Positions 1 through 12,600 of a stretch of DNA of 64,000 nt are shown in pieces. The notes beneath the pieces were generated by a model that saw only the letters and a list, made by a program, of their open reading frames with translations, was not told the origin of the DNA and did no database searches. Source of the stretch: Paulownia fortunei (taxonomy: Eukaryota; Streptophyta; Magnoliopsida; Lamiales; Paulowniaceae); contig CM033114.1 in the NCBI GenBank assembly GCA_019321725.1, positions 16,348,278-16,412,277 of the forward strand, written 5' to 3'. The stretch's first letter is position 1. Every line of letters begins with the position of its first letter. Both the position numbers and the translations under genes were made by a program.

Positions 1-1860
1 GAGACCTGACAAGATCATCTTCCATGAAACAAGCAATTGTCCATATCACCACTCCATAAGCTTAACATCTATTGTTAAACCACCATCCACTTTATCTACA
101 GTTCAGCAACTTTTCAGTACCTATTATCAGGAAGAAGCAGCAGCAAGACTGCAAGACTATGAGAACCAACTATACGTTAGAAACAGCACAAAAAGCCCTG
201 GATAGTTCATTAATGATGTGCACTTAGCATTTGGCACGTGTGCTGCACCAAATATGTCTTGCAATATATTTCATGAACATGAATTTATTACACCGATACC
301 AAATATTGTTAATTTATATAAGAGTTTTATCTCACTCGGCAGATATAAAATGTTCCAAAATAGGTGTTTAGTGATTAATTAAAACTCGCAGCACTCACAA
401 AAATAATTCAACACAAGATAAATGCCATTACGAGGGAAAGAGTTCAGGAAAACCAGTAGTACTTCTAAATCTTCGCCTTGAGAAGCAAGCCTCACCTTTT
501 CCTCTAATAGAGTCAGGCCTGAGTGAAGACTACAAATGGAAATCAGATTTTTTTTTTAGCACTCAATTTTCAGAAATATGAATAACGATACCCACCAACC
601 ACAGGCATGGACCCACACATACTACCAAGCACATGTACGCCACAACCAGCACATAAAAAATGCTGACTAAAATAATAACTGCCAAAATTAAGCAGCACTA
701 ATGGACCTATGACTTGCGTACTGAACACTAATACAATTAGTTTGGGACTTCAGTTATGATCATACTGATCCAAGTTTTCAATTGCATTAGCTCGAAAGTC
801 AAAACATTTTACTGCCCAATGGCTTGAAGGACTTATTTCTGTTAGACTAACTATTCTATAATAACACAAACCAATACAGATTCATAAATATGACTAACCT
901 TTGAATTCAGACATTGCATGAATGAGGGGCAGAGACAGAGGATCCATAGCAATATTCAACTGAGTAATGCAGCAGCAGGAATTCTCCCTTTTCTCCTGTC
1001 ATTTCTTGATTACTAGCCAAAAAAGGTCCCACAACCAAAGAGAATACATGAGAAAGATGTGATATCCATAATTGTTCTAATCAACATGTGCCTTTACACA
1101 ATAAAGTTCCAGGAATTATGGAATAAGGTGGGAAATTTGTATGAAAAGATCAATTGCTGGAAAAAAAATTGTACAACAAAGTCTCACTCAAAGTAAAATG
1201 TTTGTTCTTGTATGTACTTCTGCAGATTTTACATAGTTGAAACAGGTGGACCAGAAATTTAAGTATTTTACTAAAACTTAGATGTATGAAATGCATCAAA
1301 AGCTTAAGATGGAACTTGCCATTCGTCATGTTGAACCAATATATAACTTACATGGACCACCAAACTTAAATGCATAGTTGAACCCTTTAATTGATGGAAT
1401 GGCGCAGACCTTACAAAGAAGCTATTAAGAACACAGACTTGTTATGCAATAAAATACTACTTTATACTTCAGTGGCTCTATTTTTGTCTTTGGAAGAATC
1501 AAATTGGCAAATACAAAATAAATAAAGGACTAACATACATTCAATAATATTTTAAGTACCCATATAATCAACCATAGAAATTTCATCCACATCAAGCTTC
1601 AGACAAAAAAATATCCAGCATTCAGTACAGAAAATCATGAATTAATCAGTAAACAACGCAGATTCAGCAGCAGTCAATTTAAATGACAAATTCAACTCCG
1701 AACACTAATTCAGAGGTAAAATATTAACAATGGGGAACAAAAATAAGGCAGAAAACTGAATAGTCATCCATTACCCACATAACACCATACAACGCCTGTT
1801 TCTTTAAATCAAAAGAAACCTAATTTACATAACCCTAACAAACCCTAGATTTAAACCTAC
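1..1860. other. Gene-free stretch at left edge
   Basis: No open frame, RNA gene or recognisable transposon domain was found in either strand. The sequence is moderately AT-rich and has the look of intergenic DNA or of a long intron or UTR of a gene outside the window. The right part (about 1800-1915) is probably the 3' untranslated and downstream region of the H2B gene, which is read leftward. Confidence 0.5.
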
Positions 1861-1923
1861 AGATGTCATCCCAAAAAAAAAAATAATACGATATAAAACC
1901 AAAACCCTAACAAGTTATATCCT

Positions 1924-2367
1924 TCAAGAACTAGTGAATTTGGTAACGGCCTTGGTACCCTCAGAAACAGCATGCTTCGCCAACTCCCCGGGAAGCACCA
2001 ATCGGACAGCAGTCTGAATCTCGCGAGAAGTGATAGTCGGCTTCTTGTTGTACCGGGCCAATCGCGAGGCCTCCTGGGCCAACTTCTCAAAGATGTCGTT
2101 AATGAAACTGTTCATGATACCCATGGCCTTGCTCGAAATCCCGATGTCAGGGTGGACCTGCTTCAGCACCTTGAAGATGTAGATCTTGTAGGTCTCGGTG
2201 CTCTTCTTCACCCGCTTCTTCTTCTTGTCTCCGGCGGCGGCGCCTTCCTTCGGTAGCTTCTTCCCGGCCTTGGGCTTCTTCTCCGCCGGAGCTTTCTCTG
2301 CCGCGGGTGCTTTCTCGGCGGCGGGCTTTTTCTCCGCTGGTTTCTTCTCGGCTGCCTTCGGTGCCAT
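1924..2367 (-). CDS. Histone H2B
   Basis: A single uninterrupted 147-codon frame encodes a complete plant H2B, a core histone that pairs with H2A in the nucleosome. The N-terminal tail (about residues 1-55) is Lys/Ala/Pro-rich with repeated AEKKP-type units, as in plant H2Bs. It is followed by the histone fold, with the segments [35 protein letters not shown] and [20 protein letters not shown], and the C-terminal helix ends AVTKFTSS. The Lys in AVTKF matches the site monoubiquitinated in plant H2B (family knowledge). The length is typical, there is no intron, and the first ATG is preceded by a TATA box about 90 bp upstream. GC content is much higher than the surroundings, normal for a histone ORF. 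Plant histone mRNAs are polyadenylated, so no animal-type stem-loop is expected. Certain identification; H2B copies are too alike to assign a specific orthologue. Confidence 0.98.
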   Translation of the reverse strand: MAPKAAEKKPAEKKPAAEKAPAAEKAPAEKKPKAGKKLPKEGAAAGDKKKKRVKKSTETYKIYIFKVLKQVHPDIGISSKAMGIMNSFINDIFEKLAQEASRLARYNKKPTITSREIQTAVRLVLPGELAKHAVSEGTKAVTKFTSS

Positions 2368-2454
2368 CTTTAGAGAGAGGAAATTTGGGTTGGAATTAGA
2401 GGAATTTTACTGAAAGTTTGCTGACGCAATGAGGGATAGGTGAGTGGGAACTTG

Positions 2455-2462
2455 TTTATATA
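2455..2462 (-). promoter_or_regulatory. TATA box of H2B
   Basis: On the minus strand the sequence reads TATATAAA, about 88-95 bp upstream of the H2B ATG. This is a sensible distance for a plant core promoter with a short 5' UTR. Confidence 0.6.
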
Positions 2463-2500
2463 GGAAAGAGGGGTGAGGTATTACTGGTGGGCTGGGTTGA

Positions 2501-2508
2501 CACGGATC
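2501..2508 (+). promoter_or_regulatory. Histone octamer-like element (one mismatch)
   Basis: CACGGATC differs at one base from the plant histone-gene octamer CGCGGATC. It lies about 40 bp upstream of the H2B TATA box, where such S-phase elements are usually found. With a mismatch in eight bases this is only suggestive. Confidence 0.3.
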
Positions 2509-2599
2509 GAGGTGGTAAACCGTTGATTAGATGTCAAAATGGGCGGTGGAGATTAGATTAGATTAGATGGATCTTTTGATTTTGCCCTTCTGAATTTTT

Positions 2600-4330
2600 C
2601 GAAAGCTTTCAAATTTCATTATTTTGGCGCTAATTGCTAAATGAAAACGAATTTCAAACATTTACATAAATTTTCCTTTAATTATTTTTTTACTGAAAAT
2701 TATGCAAAAACAACAAAATAATGAAAAATTAAAATGGTTATATATAATAATAAAAAGAAATTGAAAATTTTAAGACACAGGAAAAATTTATCATTTCGAG
2801 AAGTAAAGCTATATATATATATATATACTATCAAATAAGAGTGGCCACATTTAAAAGTTAAAAATGAAAATGAAAAAAACTACAAGAAAAATTAGAGTGC
2901 ACCATTCATCTTTTCACTGCATTATTTTCCCATCTATTTTTAAAAAATATTTTAATTACAAATTTCCTAAAAAAATCCTAATTTACTAATTTTGCCCCTA
3001 AATCTAAAATAAAGGGAAAAAAAAGGGACAAGAATAATACCCCAATGCTCCTCCTACACCATCCTCATGGCATACTATATTAGGAAATGATGATTATTCA
3101 ATTTTGGTTAAATATACTAAACTAGTTGGGGAAAAAAATTAATTGAGATTTATAACCAATCTGTATAAGTCAATGGATTGGTTATATAAGTATGAATTGT
3201 AATACAATAGTTTTAACCAAATTTAGAATTCACCCCATTAAAAATCAAATTCGAAACCCGCCCCTATTTCAATCGCAAAATCCAACAAATCTAACCCGTT
3301 GAAGTCACCAATTTGTACGAATTTCAATTTTTTCTAGTCCATTTTACATTATACAACATCGAATATGGCAACTAAAGAAAAAAGAATATAGAACTCAGGC
3401 ACCCTCCCACAATCAAAGAACACGAGAAAGTCCACACCAACCAAGGTAAAGAAAAAAAAAAGATGTATTGTTAGTAAAAAAAAATAGTGAAAAGAATTAC
3501 TATTAGAAATAGATTTGATATAATTTGAGGCCACTTTTCTTAAAGTAATAATTACTTTAAAATCAATAATGTATTTTTCATAAAATATGTTATCAACATC
3601 ATTATTTAAAAGTTGAATTACTTTGGCATGATTGATGGGGCTTCTAGAGTTTCCATTAATGTCATTACTTGGACTAGTTTTGTTGTAATTATGCTAAGAT
3701 CTAGAGACAACATGGAGATTTTCTTTTAGTATGCATGATCTTGACAAAGTTGAGCCATATACACCATCTAATCTTTTGCCCAATCTTTCGCCCACTAAAA
3801 GAATATTTGGAACGAAAAATATGAGCATAGTATTTTAGATGCTTGGTATTCACAAGAAATAAAAAATAAATAAATAAAAATATCATTTTTTACTTGATTC
3901 TAATCCCATAATTGATAATTAAAAATGAATGAGAGGAATTGAATGAAATTAGTTTTTAATGATCAATTGCTCTTTAGAATTTTTAAATAAAATTATTTAT
4001 TTAATATATTGTTTATTATATATTAGTTTTCAGATTCTAGTTGAAATTGGATATGTTGAACTTAGTTATATAGTAGTAGTATTTAAAAAAAAAAATTAAA
4101 TGTTTAATTTGTTTACTCAAGAGACGATTTCTTGCACAAGCATAACTGAAAATATTTAGTTGCAAGAGCAATATACTCATGCGACCTGCAACATAAAGTA
4201 ATCTATTTAATCATCATGCATCCACAATTATTTATTACCTCAATACTCAATGAAAATAAATATTCAAGCTAATAACAACCAAAAAATATTCAATTAAATA
4301 TCAAAGAATAATATATAACCAACTTATTTA
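2600..4330. other. AT-rich intergenic DNA
   Basis: No gene was found. The stretch is very AT-rich, has many A/T runs and a short (TA)n tract near 2812-2826, and contains only short random frames. Confidence 0.5.
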
Positions 4331-4739
4331 GAAATGTTATTCATATCAAACAAAAAAGCTCAAATATTTTTAGTAATTAATGAACTTATTGTAAAATAAT
4401 TTTGTAGAAGGAAAAACTTCAAATATCATCACGTGGAATAGCTATGACCAAATGATCTTTACATTATTCAGTCATATTAAATAACACGTCAATTAACTCA
4501 TAGTCACGACGTATATGACACACAACTTTGATAACTTCCATGGTAGTAAGATTAGAGATCAATTTTTAGTATATTTTCTAAAATTTCAACATCAACTTCA
4601 ATTGTTTTACTAGAAACTTGACTAGCTTTGACAATTTCACTTCCAATAATTGAAGTTGGATATTTAATATCATTTGTCATAACCATCAAGTTATCAACAC
4701 TTTTACTTCATTTTTATTCTTTCAATTGTGAACTACTTC

Positions 4740-5120
4740 ACTTCTTGGAGATTGCATAGGAAATAATGATATAGAAACATTAAAGTCTCATGACAATTTT
4801 TCACATTAGCTTCAACATTGTTATTAGAATCATTATTAGCTTATTCTTTTTGTATTTTTTTCATCATATCATCAGGATCTTCAGCATTTATTCCATAGCT
4901 CAATCTTTTTCGAAGTCGTAATAAGGGAATGACTTATTTTTTCAACTTGAATGTGTCGGATTACTTCGTAAAATTTCAATCTCAACATATATTTAGAACA
5001 ATATGAGGAAATACAATCAATTAAATATGCAAAATTGGATATATGAATCCTATACAATTTTTTTAATGCATTTTTTTGATTGGATCCATATCAAAATCAC
5101 TTGTATTGGGGCCATTCAAC
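4740..5120 (-). pseudogene. Degenerate Myb/SANT-like companion ORF of a PIF/Harbinger element
   Basis: Read on the minus strand, this segment gives pieces such as TSDFDMDPIKKM and GINAEDPDDMM separated by stop codons. The second piece resembles the region after the trihelix-like domain in the Myb/SANT-like proteins that PIF/Harbinger transposons encode beside their transposase, with the pattern GKDRATG..AEDP.DM. It lies just downstream of the transposase remnant and in the same orientation, the arrangement expected for a two-gene Harbinger element. The match is short and the frame is badly broken, so the call depends mostly on this context. Confidence 0.35.
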
Positions 5121-5689
5121 AAGTCATACACTATATGTGGCTTAATTTCTGACTTAATATGCGGCTTAGCTTTGTATATTCTCCTCGACATATTTCAAAT
5201 AGGCAGGTTATAACTTATTTTCAACTTTATGTGTTCCGAGATTTACCGTATCAAAAGTGCCTCAACAAGCTTGGCATCTGTCTCATACTTTGATTTCTTT
5301 TGTTTTTACCATGGCCTTGTATCTTGAGTTATACTGCCCATATTTTATAGAATTTAATATACAAAAATGACAATATAAAGATAACCACATTATTTTATAA
5401 ATTTTTAAAAATATTATTGACAGTATTAATGTAATACATATAATAGCAGAAAAAAATAGTTTCGACAATATCAATTATAAAAAAAATTAAATTAATCAAT
5501 AAATATTTCATCTCACTAAATGCAATCCATCCATCCATATTATTTTACAATACTAATCAAAGGGTTCACAAGACAAATATAACCATTAATAATAATAATT
5601 TAATTTAAAACTTATACTAGAAAACGACAAGAAGTCATCTAAATTTTATTTGTGCTCTCCAAATATATATTGAACATGTTAATTGCAAG

Positions 5690-6800
5690 TTTTTATCTAA
5701 AAATAATCCATTCAACAAAAAGCTCAATCGTAGTAACTAATTCTTCATTTTCATCAACTTCGTTATTGTTTAGGTGTTCCAGTTCTCCTTCATTATTGTC
5801 CTCATTATCTAATTGATAGGCATCAATTTTTTGCTTTATAAATTTATGAAGTAGGCATATCATGATGATGCGATTTTGAATTTTTATTGTATACCATGAA
5901 GGACTTCTAAGGATTTTCAACGGCTCTTTATCGAGTCATATACCTCTCTATTATGTCTAATAGAAGAACGCTTCATATTCAAAATCAAAATATAATCAAT
6001 GGTGGTATATTTGTATCCTTCACTCCAATCAATTAAATAGTATCTTCGACCTTAAAATGGTGCAATAAATCCATCACTATTTATGTATATGATATCCATA
6101 ATATAATACAAACCTAAAAAGTTGTAGGAGTTATGGATTAGTTTTGACTATATCACGTATGATTTTATTTTTTTAAAGTGTGATTTATGAATTTTACTGC
6201 GAGGAACTACCGAACCATTTTTCCTACTTATTACATCTTTAACATAGTAAATCAACAAGTGATTTTCCAATTTCGGCAACACACAGATAAACTGCGTAAC
6301 TCACAGATAAACTGCATAACTAGGGATCACATTCCTAATAATTAGTAACAATTTTATTTTTCTGCATTTGATATCTAATTTTGTCCTTTGGAGGTACATA
6401 AACCTTGACATGGATATCTAGAGCTCCTAAGCACCCCTATTAAAAATTTAAAATAAGTACATTATAATATATAAACTTTTTTTTTTTTATGTAAATCAAA
6501 TAACATACTTAAAATCATTTTCCATCTCTCATCTGTAGATTTACTATGTACTGCCTCAAGTGTCTTAAGTAATTCCCTTGAACTCTAATACTTATTATTT
6601 ATCACTTTCTTGAAATGCCTACTAAATATTATTTCCCCAAAATTAGCATTTTATAACTCTGTGCTTTTGGTAATAAACCAAAACATACATTATATAGCTA
6701 CATGTTCATCCAATAGCATATTTTTATTCAGGGATACTTACTAGTGACTTCAAGTTTGGAGCATAAATAAACAAAAGCTTGCTTATTCATCCTAATTGTA
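5690..6800 (-). pseudogene. Degenerate PIF/Harbinger (HARBI1-like) transposase
   Basis: The minus strand carries a colinear series of HARBI1/PIF transposase segments broken by stops and frame changes. An N-terminal piece IRMNKQAFVYLCSKLE lies near 6760. Next come LLDEHVAI and a SRHFKKVINN helix near 6600-6700, then GCLGALDIHVKVYVPPKDK near 6400. The Asp of ALD is the first acid of the DDE site, although the usual GT that follows is lost. YYIMDIIYINSDGFIAPF and GRRYYLIDW lie near 6050-6100, and ILRSPSWYTIKIQNRIIM with LLHKFI at 5840-5920. The order and spacing match the family over about 1.1 kb. The gene is clearly dead. A Myb/SANT-like remnant follows it. I did not find terminal inverted repeats, so the element limits are unknown. 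Confidence 0.75.
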
Positions 6801-7008
6801 TTTTTCCATATACTATCACTCGCATGAATTATTTTTTGGATATATCTTCTCCTCTCATAAATTTTTTATTGATAATGAGCCAAAAACTAGTTTCCTAATT
6901 GCATTGCTCTCAACCAAAATAAAAATTTCCATATATTTATTTCTTCTTGCCAACTTTATTGTTGCTAAACTAGCTGCAAATTTATTACAGAGAATATACA
7001 TCAGATAG

Positions 7009-9073
7009 TTTCAAGCATTTGAATAGAAAAAATTTGTATTAAAAAAAAAAAAATCAATTGAAAGCCAATGACAGTGTTTAACCAAATTTCACAATTCTTT
7101 TCATCTTCCCACACCAATAAAAAAAGGAAAAAAAAAAAAAAAAGATAAACATATAACAAAAATAGCATAAAAAAATAACGGACATGAATCGAGACATTCA
7201 GTTGACATCGAACTTGGTGTGCATGCTCAAGAAATGACTTATGGTTAGATCTTTTCCCCCTGTTTCCACGAAAGGTGACATTTATTTATCAGCACCATCT
7301 TGTGCTCTACCAGTGGGTAACCAACCTATATCCATGGCCCTTATAGGGGCACAACCTCATGGTGATTGCACAATGTAGTACTTTGTGCTGTCAAGAGTTC
7401 ACAAAATAAAGTTGCATTTGCTAACAACTATATCTTTTGATCTAATGATAAATGCTTGATACAACAATCCATATTAAAGTGAATTACGAAGTTAGACTTT
7501 CATAGGCTTTTTTTTTCTCTTTCTAATATCCCTTTATTTATTTTTATCCCTTCTTCTCAATGTTGAAGTATTTTAATGAGTGAATCATTTTTTCATGGCG
7601 ATTTTCTTAGATTTAAGATGCCATAATTGAAATTTATTTAAGCTTTTATAGAATTTTGATATATATATATATATATATATTTGTTTGTCCATGTATACAT
7701 ACATATATAGATAAAGTAATAACATTTTTGAAAAAATAAATAAAAATTCAACAAATAAAATCACTTGGCATCCTCTTTTTATATCTATAATAAAAAAATA
7801 TGCGAGATACAAGATGAAGATGAAGAGAAAGTGAGAGATATACAAATGAAGTTCATACTTGGTGACTGGTGTTAATTGTTGATCGGATTAGGAGAAAGAG
7901 TTGAAAAAGACGATGAAGGCAGACAATGAATTTCTTGTGTTGATTTAGTTTTATTAAATACTTTTGCTAAGTTTAGGAGAATAATTTTATCAAAAGTAAT
8001 AACAGATTTATTTTTGACTGATTGAAAATAGTTAAACTCATGATAAGGGAGTGAATGAATAATCTCATACTTTTGATAATAGAGATTCCTTTGAAAATGT
8101 GAATTTTCTAACACTAAATTATATTGAATATGTATTTTAAATTGAATTTGAGAATGCTTGTTCCGTTCCAACGTACCAATAATGCCATTAGAAAATTCGA
8201 CTTTATCCACTGGATGACATAAGGGTAACTTTTTCCTTGTTTCATTCCACTTGAGGGGAAAAATGATAATTCATGTGTCATTTTTAAGGGAATTTGGTAA
8301 TTTGAAATATTTCAAAGAACTAGAGGGGCAGAGTGATAAACCAAAAAGATGGAAGGGTCCAAAAAGAAGAAAGGGTGGTAGTTTGATGGAGCAAAGTGGA
8401 TTTATGCTTTTTTTTTTGGGTATCAATCTCTCTAACTTAATTTCAGACATTCTTGTTTAATTTCGAATAAAAACATGAATAACTAGATAGCGGTAAGAAT
8501 GATTTCATGAGGTATTTTTATCATTAAATAAAATAGTATTTTATCTACAAAAGAGCTTGCAACACTCCTCCACCTTGGTCCTAGTTTATTAGGCTTGAAC
8601 TTGAATTTAGAATTTTAAATTTTTATTATAGGTCGATTTTTGTCAAACACGGACCCGCCCAATCCTAACCCACGAGGCCATGTGCATAGATGATTTGGAA
8701 GAGATTTCATAGCACATACCTTTATACTATCATCTCATTGGTAGTTTTATAGTTTGTTCAACTTGAGAGAAACGTCGTTAACCATAATAATTTGTTATAG
8801 AATCATAGATATTATTGCTTGTGCAAAAAATAAAATAAAATAAAACTATGGATTGTGCAAAAAGAAAAGACAAAAAAGATAATAACCTAATCTGATTATA
8901 TTAAAGATCAAATATCCCTAATAGTACAATTCATACTATTGTCTCAATAAAATCAGATGGTACATCCTTAAGGCTCTTAACAACTTTGCTAAAAAACAAC
9001 ATACTTGTAACAAAACAAAAATATTGTAATGAATGCATTTCCATACTATTTAATTTTAACTATAAAAATTAAG
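7009..9073. other. Gene-free stretch upstream of the KH gene
   Basis: No protein homology was recognised. Long A and T runs and a (TA)n tract near 7655-7680 are present. A frame of 112 codons on the minus strand (7872-8210) has no features I recognise and is probably chance. Confidence 0.45.
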
Positions 9074-9122
9074 TAAGTGAAATAGATAAAATAAAATAAT
9101 TTTTTTTTATCTATTTCACTTA
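9074..9122. repeat. Small perfect hairpin
   Basis: The 18-base arm TAAGTGAAATAGATAAAA (9074-9091) is matched by its exact reverse complement at 9105-9122, with a 13-base T/A-rich loop. It lies about 560 bp upstream of the KH gene start codon. It could be a fragment of a fold-back MITE; no terminal duplication was identified. Confidence 0.7.
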
Positions 9123-9681
9123 ATTATACTAGATTTTACGGAGCCTGTTCATGTACAACATAATTCGGATCTAATTATAGAAAAGATTCTCTTCAAGCGA
9201 ACCAACCTATCTTCTGTACAGGGATTATCCGATGGTTGGAACAAATACACATTTGATTGTGAATTCAAATATAGTAGATATATATCTATTCAGACCAATT
9301 AATAGTTCAAGTCCCATACTATCAAAGAATATGGTTTAATTGAGCTAAAAGCCCACTATTGATTTAAATTTAACGAAAAAAATAGAGAAAATTAATGGTG
9401 GCAGTCCTTATTTGGATCGGGTTAATTGAGCTAAAAGCCCACATATTGTATGGGCTGGGCCTGAGCAACGATCTGCAATTTATAATTAAAGAGGCCTTTA
9501 AATGCACTTTGTCATCTCAAAGCCCAACATCACAACCCATATACATGCACAAAAATCACATCACAGTTTTTCAACTTCGGTTTCTCTCTCTAGATTTCAA
9601 ATGCTCTGACCATAGACACTATAGTCTCTCTCTGCATATACATACGTATACTTATATACATACAAAAATATACAGAAAAAC

Positions 9682-12600
9682 ATGGCAATGGAAGGAGATA
9701 AATCTGCATACAGTGCGGCGTCGCCCGAGGTTCAGCAGAATCAATCGCCGCCTCGCGAATCATCGCCTCCTCCAGGTTTTCCTTCTCTCTACGTATTTAT
9801 ATTTATGTTTTCATTACATGCATATATATATGGTGTTAATTCGGTTTTTGTAAGTTTTTCATAAGATCTGTGGTGCAGGATCTGTTCTATTGGATAAAAT
9901 TTGGATGAAATGTGAAATTTATGTTTTCATTAGCTCTTTTATTGTTTAATAGCGTGAAATTACAATGCAAACTGGTTTAACGTTATCATTGTGTTTTTGA
10001 CGTTTTGAAACCCTTGAAATTGACATTGGTAGTATGAAACTTTTGGATAGTTAGAGACATATGTTAATTCTTGGGTTCTTTATTCGTGATTATGAATGTT
10101 GTTCATGTTTGACGTTTGTTGCTGAATTGAGTTATAATTTACTTCATTTTGATGAAACTAAATTATGAGATGGACTTATCTGTAGCATGCTTTATTTTGA
10201 AGACATATCTGTAGAGATGTGTAATCTTAATAATCAATTAAACTAGGATATATTATGTGCAGATATATTAATGTTGTAAAATGGTACTTGCTCTCTCCAA
10301 AATTGAATGGTCTTTCCACAAATAATGTCTTCTTTTTAAGATGGAAACCTTCTTTCCAAAAGTGTGCTTCACCATAATGATGTGACATCTAATTCTCCAC
10401 AACTACTTTTAAGGGAAAACTCTAAAATACCAAAACTCTCACATTTTAATCTCACCTGAAGCTTTGTCTCAATTAAAAATGGGATGGAGCGAGTAAGTTT
10501 TTAATCATTTAGAAATGCTTCCACATATTTATTGGATGAATTTTGCTACATTATTTTGATGTATGCAAAGTTTCACTATTAATTTTTTATAAAATAATTT
10601 TTGTACTTGAAGAGCAATATATATGCTATCTAATTTACATTATTGCTCTAAGGTCTGACATAACCTCCTTGTAGTCACTCTGTTTTGCACATAAGTAGAA
10701 ATATTCATTTTAGTTATTAGACAAGTGGGTGTCTTTGCTGTTGTAAAATTTATACAGTTTATTATCGGTGCTTCAGTTTTTATTCTTTTACGGTTTTGAC
10801 TTTATAATAGTCAGGTGAAGAGATGCTTAATTGCCCGCCGCCTCTAAGGTCTGACATAACCTCCTCGTAGTCACTCTGTTTTGCACATAAGTAGAAATAT
10901 TCATTTTAGTTATTAGACAAGTGGGTGTCTTTGCTGTTGTAAAATTTATACAGTTTATTATTGGTGCTTCAGTTTTTATTCTTTTACGGTTTTGACTTTA
11001 TAATAGTCAGGTGAAGAGATGCTTAATTGCACCCCCCCCCCCTCTATGTCACAAGTCTTAGAGGTGTTAATTCTGCTATTTTGCCTGATGAACTTTGACT
11101 AGTGAGTGAGATCTGAAATTGTTAATTCTAGCACAGTCTATGTAGTGCAGTTGACAATATAAAAGAACATCAATGGAAATCAGACTGATCTGCAGATAAC
11201 TAAAAATCAGGCATTAGTAATAGATTATTATGTGAGTGTAATATGTTACACTAATATGGACTTTTGGTGTAGAATAGGGGTACAGTCAACAGCTGAGACA
11301 GAAAATGAAAAGAGTCTAAAGGAGAATGAAAAAATTACTTTCAATCTGTCATCTTAAATGCTGATTGTTCAATGGCTCTGCGGACACTGCAATACACGAT
11401 ATCTGGAACAGTATTTGATATAGTTACTTGGGTTTGTTCAAATTTTTTTATAATATCATATCTGTCCTCTCAGTACAAAGATGCTGACCTTTTTTTGGAA
11501 GGAAAGCCATACTGTTAAAACTTATGTTTAATTCATGTTTAGCAGATATTGCTATTCTTTGATATAGTGCAGATGATTTCAATTTGCTCATCAAATTTTG
11601 CATTATTAAGCTTGTTTGAGTGGCTATTGAACATAGTATTCTTATCTTGTAAGTCATTTTATTGAAATGAATCTATCTTCTTTGTGCTTATATTTTAATT
11701 TGTTAACAGTAATCGAAGTCTTGTTGTAGGAACTGTCTGCTGCATATCGAAAATCCAAGAAGTTCTCATCTTAGCTTGTGATAATGTAGCTGAATGCCGA
11801 TGGATTTTCAATTGAACTTTTTCAAATTCAATGCCAAATCTCTATGTGGAACTGCATATAATGATCAGAGAGAAAATATCTGTTAATGCCATTCCTTTTC
11901 AAGCTCTTAGAAATGCACGAGAACATATGTATTCAGAAATATTACATTATCGTAGTTCTTAGTATAAGAAGTCAGCTTTTCGGAGATAGACTACGCTACT
12001 CTTTTGTTGGAAGTTTAATCTGCCATGTCAAGATTTATGTTGGAGTCAATCTGGGTAGGATTAGTTTTATGTATCCTGGACTTCATGCATTACATATCTT
12101 GCCCTCTATGTTCTCATAGTCCTCCTCTTTATCAGTCTTACAATTATGTGCTTTGGTCATTTTTCAATTACCATGTCTCCAAATTTCACATCTATCTGGT
12201 GTGAAAAGATCTATCCTCGTGTATAGGATTAAAGCTCTAATTTATAAACTTTTCTATTGAAAAACATCTTGATGATAACATTTCTGGTACTCCTAAACTG
12301 TGAAATCAAGTATCATTTATGTATTTGCTTAATCTGTCTATAATTTTCAATTTTGTCCAATATAGCAACTTAGGGGTAATAAAGCATAAAATTTTTTTTT
12401 TTTTTTGGCATCAGGTATATGAGTTGTGAATCGAATGTGGCTAATATGGTCATGCATGATAACTACTTGCCCCTTTGGTACTTTTGTTTGTATTTGGAAT
12501 TCTGGATTGCATGTGAGTTATAAGTGCATTTTAATGTGTGAGTAACCTTCTAAATTTGCGTGATTTATTGCCCAATGCATTGGCTTTGTCGACTAGTGCT

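Noticed and set aside
7872..8210. 112-codon minus-strand frame
   Set aside because: Its composition matches AT-rich intergenic DNA, and no motif or neighbouring exon supports it.
9395..9853. 152-codon plus-strand frame overlapping the KH gene start
   Set aside because: It is in another frame from the KH start, runs into intron 1 and has no family features. The KH ATG at 9682 fits the domain and splice phase.
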